From positions 8,440 to 72,439 of the forward strand of contig KL647304.1 of the NCBI GenBank assembly GCA_000727475.1: DNA of 64,000 nt. Reading direction: 5' to 3'. The notes beneath the pieces are model-generated. The model searched no databases. It saw only the letters and a list, made by a program, of their open reading frames with translations, and was not told where the DNA came from. The translations under genes and the position numbers were made by a program. Shown here in pieces: positions 50,318 through 61,441 of this stretch (its first letter is position 1; every line of letters begins with the position of its first letter). This DNA is from Sarcocystis neurona. Its lineage: Eukaryota > Apicomplexa > Conoidasida > Eucoccidiorida > Sarcocystidae.

Positions 50318-50972
50318 ATTTGTAACCGAATGCTGCAAGTAGCAAGGCGCTGAAACATCTAGTTTGCACAATACTGAGTACAGCTATTGGATACTTGTCC
50401 ACTATGCCGTGCGGCAGACTAATATTCAGAGAGGCGCACGACATCGGATAGAAGGGAAGCCTGACTCCGGGAGAGTTTATCGTTGAACTGCAATTAAAAG
50501 ACGATGATTTGAGCTGACGATCATAGCGTCGCGTATTCTTGATCACGTGTAGACCATGTAATTGTAGAGGCGTTATAAACAAAAGAATCCAGCTTTTTTA
50601 CCTCCCCTGTGGCCGGGATTTTGTGTAATGCGTCTATACGCCCCACCGAAGATTGAGGAAGGACCGGAAGGCAACACGCGAGAAGCGGCCACACTTGAGT
50701 GAACTGTGCCGTGCTGCGCACACGCAAAGACATGTTACGCGCTAGACGGATACTCAGCGAGAAGGACCGATGACATCCGAGCATGATGAGGTCCTCTGGT
50801 CTTGTCAGAGGAAGGGAAAGCAGGTTGGTGGAGCAGAGGAGCGCGAATCTTGTGCGCCGCGTGCCCGTTGCCCAGCAGCTGTATGTCCTGTGTGGCTTGC
50901 AAGTCCGTTAAAAGCTCTTAAATTACGAAGGTAAATTTCTGCTTTACTCTACTTTGAATTGTTTCACGCCAG

Positions 50973-51177
50973 GGGGCTACCTAGTGTAGTTCAGCTTGTA
51001 TTCGCCTCGAGGCACTCCTCGGAAATTGAGTGTGAAGGTAAATTGGCTTGCTACACTGTTTTAGTGAGGGATAGTTTTTGTCCTCATGACGCGGGTAGCT
51101 CTCACCTGTTTTCTGTCAGGATGTGTCGAGGTTTTTGTGACTCCGCCCTTCGTAGAGCATGCAGGTGCTCTGTGTAG
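50973..51177 (+). CDS. Cysteine-rich exon-like block
   Basis: Preceded by a strong acceptor (ctactttgaattgtttcacgccag). The frame reads LPSVVQLVFASRHSSEIEC and then further Cys residues in the last third. A donor-like GAAG/gtaaat lies inside near 51034, so the exon may be shorter than the frame. Function unknown. Confidence 0.3.
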
Positions 51178-51391
51178 TGCAGGACATTGAGAGAACACAT
51201 CCATTGCTAGAGCACGCAAAAACATGGTGGAGTTGGTAGTGGGGCATAGCTAGGTGGAGACTGTTATTTCTTCAAGACCTTCGCGGCGGACTAGTCGAAG
51301 TTGGGTAAGCACCAACTTGCCGTCTTTTCAAATGGCTAGTCACTACGCCAGGTATCTTCTTCCCTCGCTCAGTGAGCAGACAAGGAAGTAA

Positions 51392-51688
51392 AGCCTGTCC
51401 GGAAGGGGTTTCCCTGCACCATGCTATCAGTTGCGTTTCATTCACTTTCTCTGTGCTCCTGGCATGGGAAGAGAGCTGCATTTGAAGCGTTTGACTTCCA
51501 GCGGGTGGAAAGCACAGATCTTGCAAGGCTCAAGGAGCGCGGTATACGACGAAGAGGATCCAGTGCAGTGTGAACTCAAACGCAACCGTTACCTGCGACA
51601 AACTGTGCACTTGACGGTTCTGGCTAAATCAGGGGTACCGTGCACCGGGCAGAGAGGAAACGGACGACTAAAACACGGTTGCCATTGA
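51392..51688 (+). CDS. Exon-like block, SRS-like strand pattern
   Basis: A 98-residue open stretch. It has PCYQLRFIHFLCAP near the start and, 40-50 residues on, DPVQCELKRNRYL followed by QTVHLTVLAKSG. The spacing of Cys-containing strands and the closing VHLTVLA strand recall the end of an SRS domain (inference). The exact splice acceptor is not resolved and the downstream exon was not found. Confidence 0.35.
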   Translation, partial: SLSGRGFPAPCYQLRFIHFLCAPGMGRELHLKRLTSSGWKAQILQGSRSAVYDEEDPVQCELKRNRYLRQTVHLTVLAKSGVPCTGQRGNGRLKHGCH

Positions 51689-51895
51689 GAAAACGCATGG
51701 CTGTTATAGAACTATAGAGCTAGTCGACTGTCGCGGCAAGGGTAAAGTGCTGTGAATCGAGCTCTAGCTTCCTCCTTCTCTGCGTGTAGCTGCGCAGCTC
51801 ACCTCTAGAGATTCGTCGAACTGTAGGGGTTTGTAAAGTCAGGTTTAATGGTCGAATAGGGAGGAAGATAAGAAATGTAACATGTCGTTGTTGGC

Positions 51896-51924
51896 ATGTA
51901 TGTATGTATGTATGTATGTATGTA
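51896..51924. repeat. ATGT microsatellite
   Basis: Seven tandem copies of a 4-bp atgt motif plus one base. It is a simple sequence repeat outside any supported exon. Confidence 0.97.
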
Positions 51925-52251
51925 ACATACCCCACTGAGGATTGAAGGATGTATCAATTGGTCGCGAAGGCACTGCTGCTGGTGAAAGACTTCCCTGTAG
52001 GAGCCAATTAATTGTGAGTTTGTCGGCAGGCGCCTGCGTATCCTTGTGTGTTGAAATGAAGCCCCCCTGGAGTCCACCTATGCAAAAGAGATGCATCAGT
52101 TGACGATGTAAAAAAAGACGGTGTCCTATATAGCATAGACATTACATCTGTTTCCGCGGAGCCATTGATGACATATACTGTTGCCGTTGAAACACTGTCT
52201 GTAGAGAATCTCTGTCGGAAAAGGTAACGTAGTGGCTGCTTAGCCAGCGTC

Positions 52252-52473
52252 TTGAAACAGCAGACGTTGCGACGTGGACATAAAACGGAGAGAGCCCATG
52301 CCACTGCTGTCACTTCAAATCCACAACGCTTTGCTCTAGACGCTAATATAAAGCCAAAGTTGCTGCACGTGCAGGCGGTTTCTTTTTTCATACCGATTTC
52401 AGGCGCATTGAGGCTCCAGTTTAAGCGCCTGATGGCTGCGCTAGAATTTGCAAATCCAGTGCAAGTGATTTAA
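52252..52473 (+). CDS. Exon-like open block
   Basis: Mixed-composition frame including HATAVTSNPQRFALDANIKP. A good internal acceptor (ttcttttttcataccgatttcag) near 52402 suggests that only part of the frame is exonic. No partner was assigned. Confidence 0.22.
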   Translation: MKQQTLRRGHKTERAHATAVTSNPQRFALDANIKPKLLHVQAVSFFIPISGALRLQFKRLMAALEFANPVQVI

Positions 52474-53305
52474 CAAATGACGTTCAGACTGACGTGCGCC
52501 ATTGAAAACGATTCGATGTCGTCAAGGGCAACGAATTCAAGTCCAGTAGTCCCTGATAATGCGCAGCGCATCGACTCGAGGTTATCGCAGGCTTTTGTCG
52601 GTTATCAAAGTGCGCATGTCCGTAGTTAGTAGTGTGCAGAACATAGAAATGCATTGATGAAGGAGGGGAGAGTAAGGGGCTACTGAGTCAAGAAGCAGAG
52701 GCGACTGTAGCGTCCGCGGTAGCAGGTGACCCACTGGCTACATAATATATACCCCCCCTGCGAATCGATGTGCTGCGATCGACAATTGTACCCGCCGTCG
52801 TAGTCCCTTCCAAATGGGTGACAGCCACACCTTCGTCGCTTCGATGTGGGGCAACGTGAAGCGGTAAACGGGTTTTCAACAGCAGCGCACCAAGCCACCT
52901 GCGGTCACCAGCGCTTTCGACGGCGAGATAACAAAAGATACCTCGGTTCCCGCTTGAAATCTGACACGGATGTCGTGGAGTCTGCGGTCCAACTTTTTCC
53001 GGTGAAGCGGGAGTCTGCTGCGGGACCTGTCTGACATTAGAAATGTACTTACTTCCAAATATTGCTGGCAGGATTTGTGAGAATGTCGACGACATGAGGC
53101 GGGTATTGTAGGACACTATTCGCATAAATGGTACTCTATTCTGATTGCCTCGTAGATACCGGTAAGAGACCTCAGGGCGCAAGATAGGAGGGTAGACTTT
53201 TGATATTACGTCGTCTTGACACTGGTGTCCACCTGTATCCGGATGAAGTGAGATTTTTTCATCTCCACCTGTAGTCTGGTGGCACTGAACGCCTCCCTCC
53301 CCTAG
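52474..53305. other. Region without a supported gene
   Basis: It lies under the longest minus frame of the right half (52688-53389, 233 residues). The + strand here is G-rich, so long minus frames are expected by chance, and that peptide shows no domain or leader. + strand pieces around 52790-53035 look exon-like but change frame twice. Confidence 0.3.
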
Positions 53306-53558
53306 CGACACAAGCTGGCTGCCCCCGCGGCGGCCAAACGACACTTGCACATTGCATACAAGAACTGCGGCCTTCCACGTATGCAACAAACCCTACACGA
53401 GTTCCGGCTACTTCTTTGCCAACCTGACGATTATCTTCTGGGTACCCCGACACTACCCAAACTGCAAGCAACCACACGACTTTGTGGCCTCATACAGTGT
53501 GTCTGCGACTGCAGTTCTGCGAAGCCACGCCAATGTAACGAATGCGACGGACGTCTAG
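53306..53558 (+). CDS. Exon with SRS-like C-terminal strand pattern
   Basis: Begins after a classical acceptor (gcctccctcccctag) and runs 84 codons to a stop, with third positions dominated by C. That contrasts with the G-rich surroundings and supports real coding history. It has Cys residues near the start (DTCTLH, FHVC). The middle reads YFFANLTIIFWVPRHYPNC and the end is SYSVSATAVL, with NVT and NAT glycosylation-type sites. The hydrophobic strand with VP, then Cys, then an alternating strand resembles the closing half of an SRS domain (inference). Confidence 0.42.
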
Positions 53559-54418
53559 ACTAGTCACTTGACGCCGGTACTTAGGCGGGGCGTGTTCCGG
53601 CCCCCGAAGCCAGATAAACTATGCTGAACCGCTTTCGCTGTCTTCTTCCCATCAAGAGACACGGGTGTACAACCAGTTCTCGCGTGTGTTTGGAGCAAGT
53701 TAGTATGGAGGGAGCTAGGCAAAATATTGCTTAAGCTTTCAACGCAAATTCCACGCGTTGTCGTGCTGCTTTCCTGTCACCACTTGTGATAGCGCAGCAG
53801 GTGAACAGGACAAAGTGGTCAGCAAGGAAGAACGACGAATTCACAGAATCTCACAGGCTTTGTAAGGCTTGCGCTTTCCTCCGCGTGGCTTTCTGATTTC
53901 ATTTTTGACGCCTCCCGCCAAGGTGTTTGCCACCGGTCTGCTCCACGTTCCAGCGCCCGTTGGGGTCGTGCAGTTAGTTCTGATTTCACGGACTCACTGG
54001 TTACGTAAGTCCCCTGTGGGAGTGCGGTCACGTTGTGAAGAGCTGTAAACGTGCATGAAGTGGTATAACGAGGAGGCGGTCAAAAAAAGGGCAGCTCTTG
54101 CGGTGACGACGTGACGAGGATTGTCAGCCAGCTGGCCAGTTTCGCAGGTTTCGCGTGTACTGACGACATTCAGACTACGCAGGCGTTGTCTGTGGGGGCC
54201 AGATAGTGACGCCAGCTTGTATCCCCCCACCGACGTATGCCAAGACGCCCCGACATACCAGAGTTCACATTTCGCGCGATAGCAACGATCAGGTGGTAAG
54301 GCTATGTAGATGAAAGCTAATACGTCAGTGTACTCTGTCAGCAGAAGGTAAATCTTGTTGGCCAACAAAGCCAATAAGATTTAGGCGCTGACACACTGGT
54401 GACTGAGGCTAGTACGTT
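53559..54418. other. Region without supported genes
   Basis: No frame longer than 70 residues on the + strand. Minus frames at 53819-54031 and 53994-54374 are explained by composition. No repeats or RNA genes recognised. Confidence 0.35.
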
Positions 54419-54868
54419 TTGTGTACTACCTTGAAAGTCGACCGGACGGCCCGGATGCTCCCCATTGGTAGGGCCGAACGATCGTCTTGGATGCTCGATA
54501 TCGAGGATTTATGTGGTATGCGAGGTGTCGCGTGTGGCGTGGGATTCCTCTTTTCAAGGAAGGAAGCTGTGAAAGAAAAGTGTGCAAATTTTTGGAAAGC
54601 TGCATTCGTGCGGGACGCGGGTATCCAGACTTCTCCACGAGATTGCCTGCTGGAGAGCGGCAACGCCACAAACATGTAGAACTTGTTTCACGGCCGTGAG
54701 TTTCGCCTATATGCGCGATCCCTCACCTGCGACGACTCCGTGACTAGATGTGGAGCACACGTTGTCCAATGCGCAGTCTCGTTCTTCATTGAAAGGGCCT
54801 GCGCGTACGCTGCTCTCCAGTTCCTACCTCTGTGTCGCGAAAAAGTATATTCATGTAGTATGACGTGA
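54419..54868 (+). CDS. Two exon-like blocks (strand uncertain)
   Basis: 54419-54679 reads in part DIEDLCGMRGVACGVGFLF and KEKCANFWKAAF. 54683-54868 reads REFRLYARSLTCDDSVTRC and continues with five more Cys. A 141-residue minus frame (54688-55113) with C-rich third positions competes with the second block. The strand cannot be decided by eye. Confidence 0.22.
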
Positions 54869-55458
54869 CGTTGTGGCGAAGGCGGATTTTCACTGTGCAC
54901 ACAGTGAGACACTCTCGGCGTGAAACCAATGCGGTTGCTGTCGAGCGAGAGGTCGAGGATGGCGCTAGTTGGGCCCAATTCTATTCTCGGGGTGACGCGA
55001 GAGCGCAGCACGAAGGAGAAGCGTGAACAAGCGTCCACACGATTGGAGATGAAAAAGGGCACGGTTACTGCAGAAACACAGTGCTTGTCTTCTGTGGCAC
55101 AGAAGCGTCTCACGCTACTTTACAGCGTCCTCCTGACACCCCAGCAGCGAAGCCCTTGATCAGGACGCTCTGAAATTAATATCGTGGTTGTCTGTGTCTA
55201 AACAGCAGTAACTGTTTCACGGAGAATGACGGGATAACAGAGAGACCTGGTGCTTCTCCCGTCTGGCGAACTGATCGAGAGGAGAAGACGCCGCCTACTG
55301 TCTGCAGCCGGCCACTCACGTGAGGGTTGACTGCCTGGGTGCGCATCGACACACGCAGCCTCAATTCTCCTCTTCTATGGTGTCTCTGTCCCTCGCCCTC
55401 TTAAAGGAGAGTCAGTCGTACTGTGAAGGCGCCGCAGCAAACACTCCCCTGGATGCCT

Positions 55459-55752
55459 TCATGCTTTGGCCATGTTGGTCGAACCGTGAGTAGACGACGG
55501 TATCTCATTTTTTTGATGAACAATGAGCAGCTGCCGGATCCACTTCGAGTCCTGATGGTTGACCACAATTAAATTAAAAGGGGTGGGAGTCAATTCGTGT
55601 ACTTTAGCTGGATCGCGCAACAGACACCGACAGTCAAGCAGAGCCGTGCAAACAGGAAGCTGGACGCAGCTGATTTGGTGCCTTCTGTGTAATTCCATCA
55701 GAGAGAGAACTGCGGAGGCCACGAGGAGGACAATAAGGAGACGACATAGTCA
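55459..55752 (-). pseudogene. Signal-peptide-like start, one-base frame offset from its ATG
   Basis: On the minus strand the frame reads RLLIVLLVASAVLSL, then ISCVQLPVCTALLDCRC and a mixed-composition continuation to a stop at 55459. This is a textbook hydrophobic leader followed by a Cys-rich start. The only nearby upstream ATG (about 55752) is one base out of frame with it, and an in-frame TGA precedes the leader. Either the gene is broken by a one-base indel or the real start is a spliced exon upstream. The next in-frame ATG lies after the hydrophobic core and would remove the leader. Confidence 0.3.
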
Positions 55753-56014
55753 GCTGCTCTGTCGTGGAAGATAGTCTGATGCAAAGCGCAAGGGGTTGTA
55801 GTTACGACGAATGCAAGAGATCCATAGCATAAAGCGTATTTGCAGGCATCTTTGGCGCAATGCCAAATTAAGGTAAGACAGCCTAGGCTGAGAAGCGGAC
55901 GAATCGGAGCGAGGCCGGGCGTTCCAGAGACTGCAAGGCGAACTGCTGATTCAATATTGGACTATGGGACATTACAAACAGGCGCGTCAACTGCTGCTTT
56001 CAGTCGGTGCATAA

Positions 56015-56304
56015 CGGGCGACAGTGCTGCTACATTTTCCGTGGAATGGTTTAGAGGGGCCCTTGGGCGCTGTCCAGTCTGTGGAGGACTGTGTGTCGTT
56101 GGCAGCGCATTCGACTTCTTGGCAACAAACAGGAGACTGGGATTCCGACTGGACGTTCCAGGTGATGCGGGCACTAGCGCACACAGTTGTTGTTGAAGGT
56201 GAGGGACCACTGGAGGCACTTTCACTTTGTTCGCACATTACCGGACGGTGTGGCTCCTTGAATATCTCGCCTGATGAACTGCAAACACTAACGCGTCGCT
56301 GCAG
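56015..56304 (+). CDS. Exon ending at a strong donor
   Basis: Open frame including WDSDWTFQVMRALAHTVVVE and CGSLNISPDELQTLTRRC. It ends at TGCAG/gtgagt, a full-consensus donor. An overlapping + frame (55840-56196, with RRLGFRLDVPGDAG) is also open through most of the block. The exon start and frame are therefore not certain, but the donor supports the first. Confidence 0.35.
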
Positions 56305-57126
56305 GTGAGTGAAGCTCAGCTGCCGGTTAGAAACGCCCTGGCTCAGACCGCAGCCACGTTGGATGGAACTCCAGACGTCCACAAGTCGTAGTTTTGTCCA
56401 CGGGACCTACACGCGGCGTTAGGTAAATATTTACTTCTAATTGTACGTGTGGGGTTATGGAGTTCAACACTCTTGTGTGCTGAGGGAGAATTCTAGACAC
56501 AAATGCAGTTAGGGCTGCCCGTCTGACTGTGTGTCGATGAGCTGAATAGCTTCCGGTTTGTCTTTCTCATCAGGTACTGTACGGCTGAGATGTAGAAAGT
56601 ATACCTCTGCAGCGGCCCGGCTCCAGCTCACTTAGAAAAACGATTTCTTGTGTTGTGTATGCCACAGGGGGAACAACGCTTTGTTGCCAGGTACAGTAAA
56701 ATCACTGCCACACGCCGTTTGGAGGGAAGGTGTTTAACGCGATGTTATTAGGGTAGTATGTACGTTTAGACTTCTGGTTGCATACGTACAGCGAAGCGGT
56801 TTCGTCTTTTCCAACCTTCACCGTTGAGCTCGCAAACCGTCCTGCCCTGTGTTGCCATTTTACTTCTGTGGTGAAGTTGGGCGGTTGACATAGGGGTATT
56901 CGACAGTAGTGTGGAAGCTGATCGGACACCGCTTCACGTTGCGGCGAGTTATTCCCCCACCGGCGATCAGGCAGACATGACTGGTTCGTGTCTTTGCGTG
57001 GGGTCCCCGTGAGCAATGATGTCCAAAAATATGAGGGGGATGTCGCGAATGTGGTTTAATTGGTAAAGAGGCGAGCGACGGGGGAGTTCTCTTCGTCTGT
57101 CCTTTGTGGGGGGGTGAGAAGATTTT
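56305..57126. other. Region without supported genes
   Basis: Follows the donor at 56305 and may be largely intron or spacer. Minus frames at 56702-57016 and 56860-57261 fit chance in a G-rich + strand. No repeats seen. Confidence 0.3.
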
Positions 57127-57192
57127 TTGACGTGCACCACTCAACACGCTGCTGGGGACCAAAATGTAAGAGATGTACCTGCTACCAAAGTG

Positions 57193-58309
57193 ATGGAGGG
57201 GTTGACAATAACGAGTGCAGACTGCAGTGGAAAGGACACTGAGGGCACAGAGGTGCAGCATTCACCGGTGGAGTACCAACCGAAAAGCCTCCCCTTGCCT
57301 TGTGCATGTCGAGGGATTTTTAGAGGAGATACTACTTGTTTTGGGAGTGGCACGCCAGCCACACGGGAGGTTTTTGTCTTGTATGGGACGCTCGCATGAA
57401 AAAGAGTGGACCACAAGAGAGTGCCTTGTGAGCAAGAGAAACTACACCGCAAGCACTGAATTTCGCCTTCCGTAATCTCATACCTGTTTCGGGTAGGGTC
57501 AGGATTTTGGTTGTCTAGCACAGCGCCATTTGGTGGGCTATTGCTTGATTACGTAGAACACGTGGGTCGGCATGCTGGAACTCTTTCTCTGGACAGTGAG
57601 GCCTTAATGTGTGTAACTGTAGAATTCCATCAGTATGTACGCGGCCCATGGTTAACGAGACAATCGTGTGTGTCTGCTAGGCCGAACGAAGGATCTGGAT
57701 CACTGAGAGCGGGTTTGGGGCCTTTGCCTGTATCCTCAGCGTGCAACTAGGGCCGTCACCCGAAAAGAGTAGAAGTCTGGGGGAGCGCAGATGTGTGTGA
57801 CGGGGAGATATTCTGCAAGTGCCTCTTTTTGCAGTGGCCGTTGTTGACAAAGACGGAAGCTTGTCAAACGTTGCAGCTCCTTGTAGCTGTAACACGCTCG
57901 ACGAACCACTAGCAAGCAGGTAATACCCCGTATGAATGCTCGGCACGAAAGGATGAAAGCCGTTTGTGGCTTTATTGTGACACTGTGGCAGCGTTGCCGT
58001 TCGCTCTATGTGGTGGGGTTGCCGTGCAGCTACTTTTCTGGGTGCAGTCATGCGGCACGAGACCGGGTCTAGGACATCGAGACGTATTTGTTGAAATAGT
58101 AGGAGCACAGCTCTTGTTGCATGCAAGTCGGCCCCCCTCACCTGATTTTATATGTGGCGAGATATCACACACAAGGGCATCCCCGTGTGGCCCTTGGAAG
58201 GGTGAATAGCGGACCGTTGCAAGTGAAAGGCCATGCAGAACTGTCCCTGCCCTTGTCGCTCGGAAGGGCGAGGTCAAGGATCGCTATTGTAAATTTCTCG
58301 CGTAAGTAA
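57193..58309 (+). CDS. Exon cluster of a cysteine-rich secreted-type protein, frames broken
   Basis: Blocks: 57193-57399 (SADCSGKDTEGTE, then PCACRG), 57511-57750 (TLSLDSEALMCVTVEF), 57835-57919 and about 57922-58209 or 58105-58298. The 57835-57919 exon is very clean. It follows acceptor gtgcctctttttgcag, encodes DKDGSLSNVAAPCSCNTLDE and ends at AAGCAG/gtaata. Beyond it two frames are open. One continues ECSARKDESRLWLYC to SRPPSPDFICGEI. The other gives GHAELSLPLSLGRARSRIAI and ends near TCGC/gtaagt. The first would need a one-base shift, the second a 185-nt intron that keeps phase. SRS-like by strand and Cys pattern only. Confidence 0.38.
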
Positions 58310-58623
58310 ACAAGGAACAGACGTACTAGTGTTTTCAGCTTGCTGTTCGCAAACGTAAGAGTACACGAGGACGCAGAACGATAAAGATTTTAATTAGGAG
58401 CAGGGTAGTACCCAGCGCTTCGATTGCTGTGTACAATAGGATGCTGTCGAGGATCATGTCAGGCGGTGCAGATCAATTCAGAGTGCTGTACTGCTCTCTT
58501 CGGAGGACCTGCATGAACTAGGAGTTGGTGAGAACAAGAATCAAGAGACGCGGAATCTGGTGAAATTCGGGACGTGTTCTGCAGTGTGCTCGTGAATCGC
58601 TGTAGACGCGCAAGAGCGAATGA

Positions 58624-59332
58624 GACAATGCAGTCGACGGACGGGTTCGCTGTGTCGACGAACGTCTCGACCCCACGCCTGCAACACACCTTTTACAAGG
58701 GCTCACAGAGACTAGTCGAGGTCCATCCGTGCTACGGAAGAAGTGCCACTGTTTTGCCAGTGTCTCCGGTCTTGGAAGCGGAACCGAGTTTCGAAATTTT
58801 ACCAAAGGCTTACCACGCTACAATACAGAGCAGTACACTTCTGCGTGCAGGGCTTCGTGTTCTCGCTTGCAGATCGGAAAGGGAGATGGCGTCATTGCAA
58901 GGCGCACGGTGACGTGCAAGTGTCCACAACGCACTGTAGATGTGGCAACCACCTGTCTGGGCGTTCTGCAGTCTGACGATTCCTTAGCTAGCTGTAAGAA
59001 GAGCCAGAGCGAACTAGACAACCGAGTCAACAAGCATCGACTTTCAGAGGCCTTCTTGTTCTTGCCCCTTGCGAGCTATCCCCCTGTTTCTCCAAGCTGA
59101 AAGCAACTCCCTATATTTCGCCTCTGTCGTGGTACATTACTCCCTTGTTAGCTGGCCAGAACTGGGGCGCGAGAATGGAAAAAATGTGTCGTTCTGCGTA
59201 CAAGGGGTTGTACAATTTTTAATGCAGCCTTTGCCGATCAAACCTCCTCTGCAGGAGTGCATCGTCGACACCTACTGGACAGCGGCTTTGTCCCAAGTCA
59301 TACCTAAGCTGACTTTCCAGAGTAGTGCCTGA
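58624..59332 (+). CDS. Cysteine-rich coding block with an overlapping frame change
   Basis: 58624-59100 is open for 158 codons. It has nine or more Cys, including KKCHCFASVSGLGSGTEF, ACRASCSRLQIGKGDG and RTVTCKCPQRTVDVATTC. It ends in a stop shortly after LFLPLASYPP. A second frame (59069-59332) takes over with NSLYFASVVVHYSLVSW and GKNVSFCVQGVVQFL followed by a further Cys. The pair looks like one protein interrupted by a single-base shift near 59070, or two exons with an unrecognised short intron. GKNVSFC...C resembles the opening of an SRS domain (inference). Confidence 0.4.
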
Positions 59333-60146
59333 CGCACTACGAACACAGAAGCGGTAAGGCGCTTTTGTGGGCCGCCCCAAATCACCTCAGTGGACAAAGA
59401 GATGACGACTTTCCGAAGAGAAGCACGTAGACCACATGAGTGATACAAAGAACGCCAGCGACACCAACGAAAGGACACTCGGAAGTTGACCTGCGACGTT
59501 GAACCTGGGAGGTTGGCTGGTCTAATTGAACAGCTACAATTGTCGACTGACTTTTCTTCTCTCATACAGTTTCTGCCTCTAGCAAAACCACGAAAATGCC
59601 TAAAAGCTAGCCAGACTGGTTGTAGATGAAGGATACAAGGAACCCTTTTCGCTGCAGAATGTTTAAAAGGAAACCTGCGTCTCGACGCTCCGGAGCGGCG
59701 CATATCAGCTTTTTCCTACACAGGAAGGAGGGGCAACGCCCACTATTGAGAAAGATAAGTGCAACAGGCGCTAAGGTGGTTTGGACGCATAATGAAGAGC
59801 AGAGAAATACATTTTCTCCCGTTGGTGCGTGCAGCAACAACACAGGCGGAGCTGCTCAGGTCCAGGGGTCACAAGGTAAACTCGGCCAACCGTTGTGATG
59901 GTCCACTGAAGCGGAGCGAATGAGAGTGGTAGCGCGCGCAGTGAAAGAAACTATGTCCACCTGCGTATGACGCACCTCAGGTGTATGTGCGGCAGATCGG
60001 TTCACTGTATTTTTCAAGCTGTCAGATGGTATTTTGAGTGGGGGTTTTGTCAGATTAAAGGGCTGGGAGGCGGTTGGGGGCCAGGCCATATCGAGTGTTC
60101 ATGCTGCAGGCTGCGGAGACACAATCCTGTTCGTCTTTGCCTGCTG
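59333..60146. other. Spacer upstream of a signal-peptide exon
   Basis: No supported gene. Frames on both strands (59272-59703 minus, 59626-59898 plus) overlap. The promoter of the following gene would lie here, but no core element is recognisable. Confidence 0.3.
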
Positions 60147-60338
60147 ATGACGTTGGGTAGCACCGAAGCTAGAAGTACATCTAGGTTGCACGTCATTGCT
60201 GTTCTGCTCCTATTGTCGTCCCCCCTTTATGTCGTCACATGTGGCTGCGCAAAACGTGGAGACACCACACCATGGAGCGAAGAACAAAAATATAATCGCG
60301 GCTGTCCAGGAGCGAGTATTCCATATATTCGTTTCTAG
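60147..60338 (+). CDS. First exon with signal peptide
   Basis: ATG at 60147 opens 63 codons. A basic N region (EARSTSR) is followed by the hydrophobic core LHVIAVLLLLSSPLYVV and a TCGC cleavage-like region. A hydrophilic mature start with two further Cys follows. This is a strong secretion leader. The frame closes at 60336-60338, so either the exon is spliced before that (no strong donor is obvious) or the product is a very short secreted peptide. It lies upstream, on the same strand, of the blocks at 60838-62269 and is probably their first exon. Confidence 0.5.
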   Translation: MTLGSTEARSTSRLHVIAVLLLLSSPLYVVTCGCAKRGDTTPWSEEQKYNRGCPGASIPYIRF

Positions 60339-60837
60339 CCACGTGCCAGTTTCGCTGTTGGTGAGCGAGTTCGTGGATGGAAGTTTACTTGACCGCAGAC
60401 TGAACTAGAATGAACCGGGTTGTTTCTCTGGAAAATTTGTGGGCAACAAACCGTATCGGACGTGGCCGAAAGAGACGTGCGTATGAGCTCAAGGGTGTGT
60501 AGTCTCTAGCAGCATTGCGGTCTGCGGAAGGTGACGTTACGGACTACGGCGGAGGAAAACACTGTAAAGCGCTCAGCCCCCCTGGCGCAGTAGCCGCACC
60601 TGGGAAAAGAGAGGCTGTAGTGCTGAAGCGAACTAGGTGTTGCCCTTTGGTACTCCTGCACCGTGGCGCGCTATGAAACGCCGTTTGCTATTGACTGCGT
60701 ACAGAGATGACGCCTTCATTCGCACTAAAGGCGTAGCCAGCGCCCTCTGGTTGCGTCCTGTACCGTTACGTTTGTGTGAAGAACACGCGCGGAACTGGCG
60801 GTAGAATCTCGGTCGTGTTATAGGTGGGTGTAGGTGT

Positions 60838-61035
60838 ATGATGAGAAGAGCTATTTGGAGCTGGATCACCCGGTACAGTGACAGGGCCAAGGCGTTGCCC
60901 GTCCAGCAGAACAAAGCCTCTCAGTACGCTTTACGTGTCGCCACGCTACGGATGTTGTACTGTTCGGGGGAAGCCAGGAGCTGCCACGACGACGCGAGGT
61001 TTGAAAGCGCATGGCACTGGTTGAAAAAACGGTGA
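60838..61035 (+). CDS. Exon-like block
   Basis: Opens with ATGATG right after gggtgtag/GTGT. It encodes 65 codons with strong G/C third positions, including RVATLRMLYCSGEARSC and a closing tryptophan-rich AWHWLKKR. It could be an internal exon of the gene starting at 60147. Junctions unresolved. Confidence 0.3.
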   Translation: MMRRAIWSWITRYSDRAKALPVQQNKASQYALRVATLRMLYCSGEARSCHDDARFESAWHWLKKR

Positions 61036-61192
61036 TTCCACGTTTGCCCTATTGTGGTAGAGAAAAAACATGGGGACAACTTCTTGACCCGACTAACGCG
61101 TGCGAACTTCATTCTCAGCGGAGAACTGAGTCACCCCGCATTTTAAGATGTGACCTGGATTCTATGTATAAGCTTAAATTCTCGAGCAAAGG

Positions 61193-61441
61193 ATGTTGGG
61201 ACAGTTTTTAAAAGATGCGGTTTCAAGCGTTGGACACTTCCTGAAAGATGCACTTTCAAGCGTAGCGAGTGAAAAAAAATTTCGGTGGCAAATTGAGTTT
61301 GCCAGTGCCAGAGGCATATCGTCTCGCTACGTCGCTGAAGGGGGGACAACTGCAGACGTCGTGGTAGAAACAACGTGCAGGTGGACCAAGGCACAAGGAA
61401 ATTTGCAAAATGTGTTTCGCGTATGGGGCAGGTTCAAATGA
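61193..61441 (+). CDS. Exon with an in-frame 11-residue duplication
   Basis: ATG at 61190-61192 with an open frame to a stop at 61441. It begins with two copies of an 11-codon unit (QFLKDAVSSVG, HFLKDALSSVA), then has RWQIEFASARGISSRY and TADVVVETTCRW. A second + frame (61410-61679, RVVVRQLNCGRILRLF and a Cys pair) follows with overlap and carries a donor-like CCTTAC/gtgagc. Probably an internal exon pair of the 60147 gene. Confidence 0.38.
   Translation: MLGQFLKDAVSSVGHFLKDALSSVASEKKFRWQIEFASARGISSRYVAEGGTTADVVVETTCRWTKAQGNLQNVFRVWGRFK
61202..61267. repeat. 33-bp tandem duplication in a coding block
   Basis: Two diverged 33-bp copies (61202-61234 and 61235-61267) sharing aaagatgc and tttcaagcgt. 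The period is 11 codons and the frame stays open. Confidence 0.75.

Noticed and set aside
52688..53389. 233-residue minus frame
   Set aside because: The + strand is G-rich here, so minus frames lengthen by chance. A better-supported + exon with a clean acceptor (53306-53558) overlaps it.
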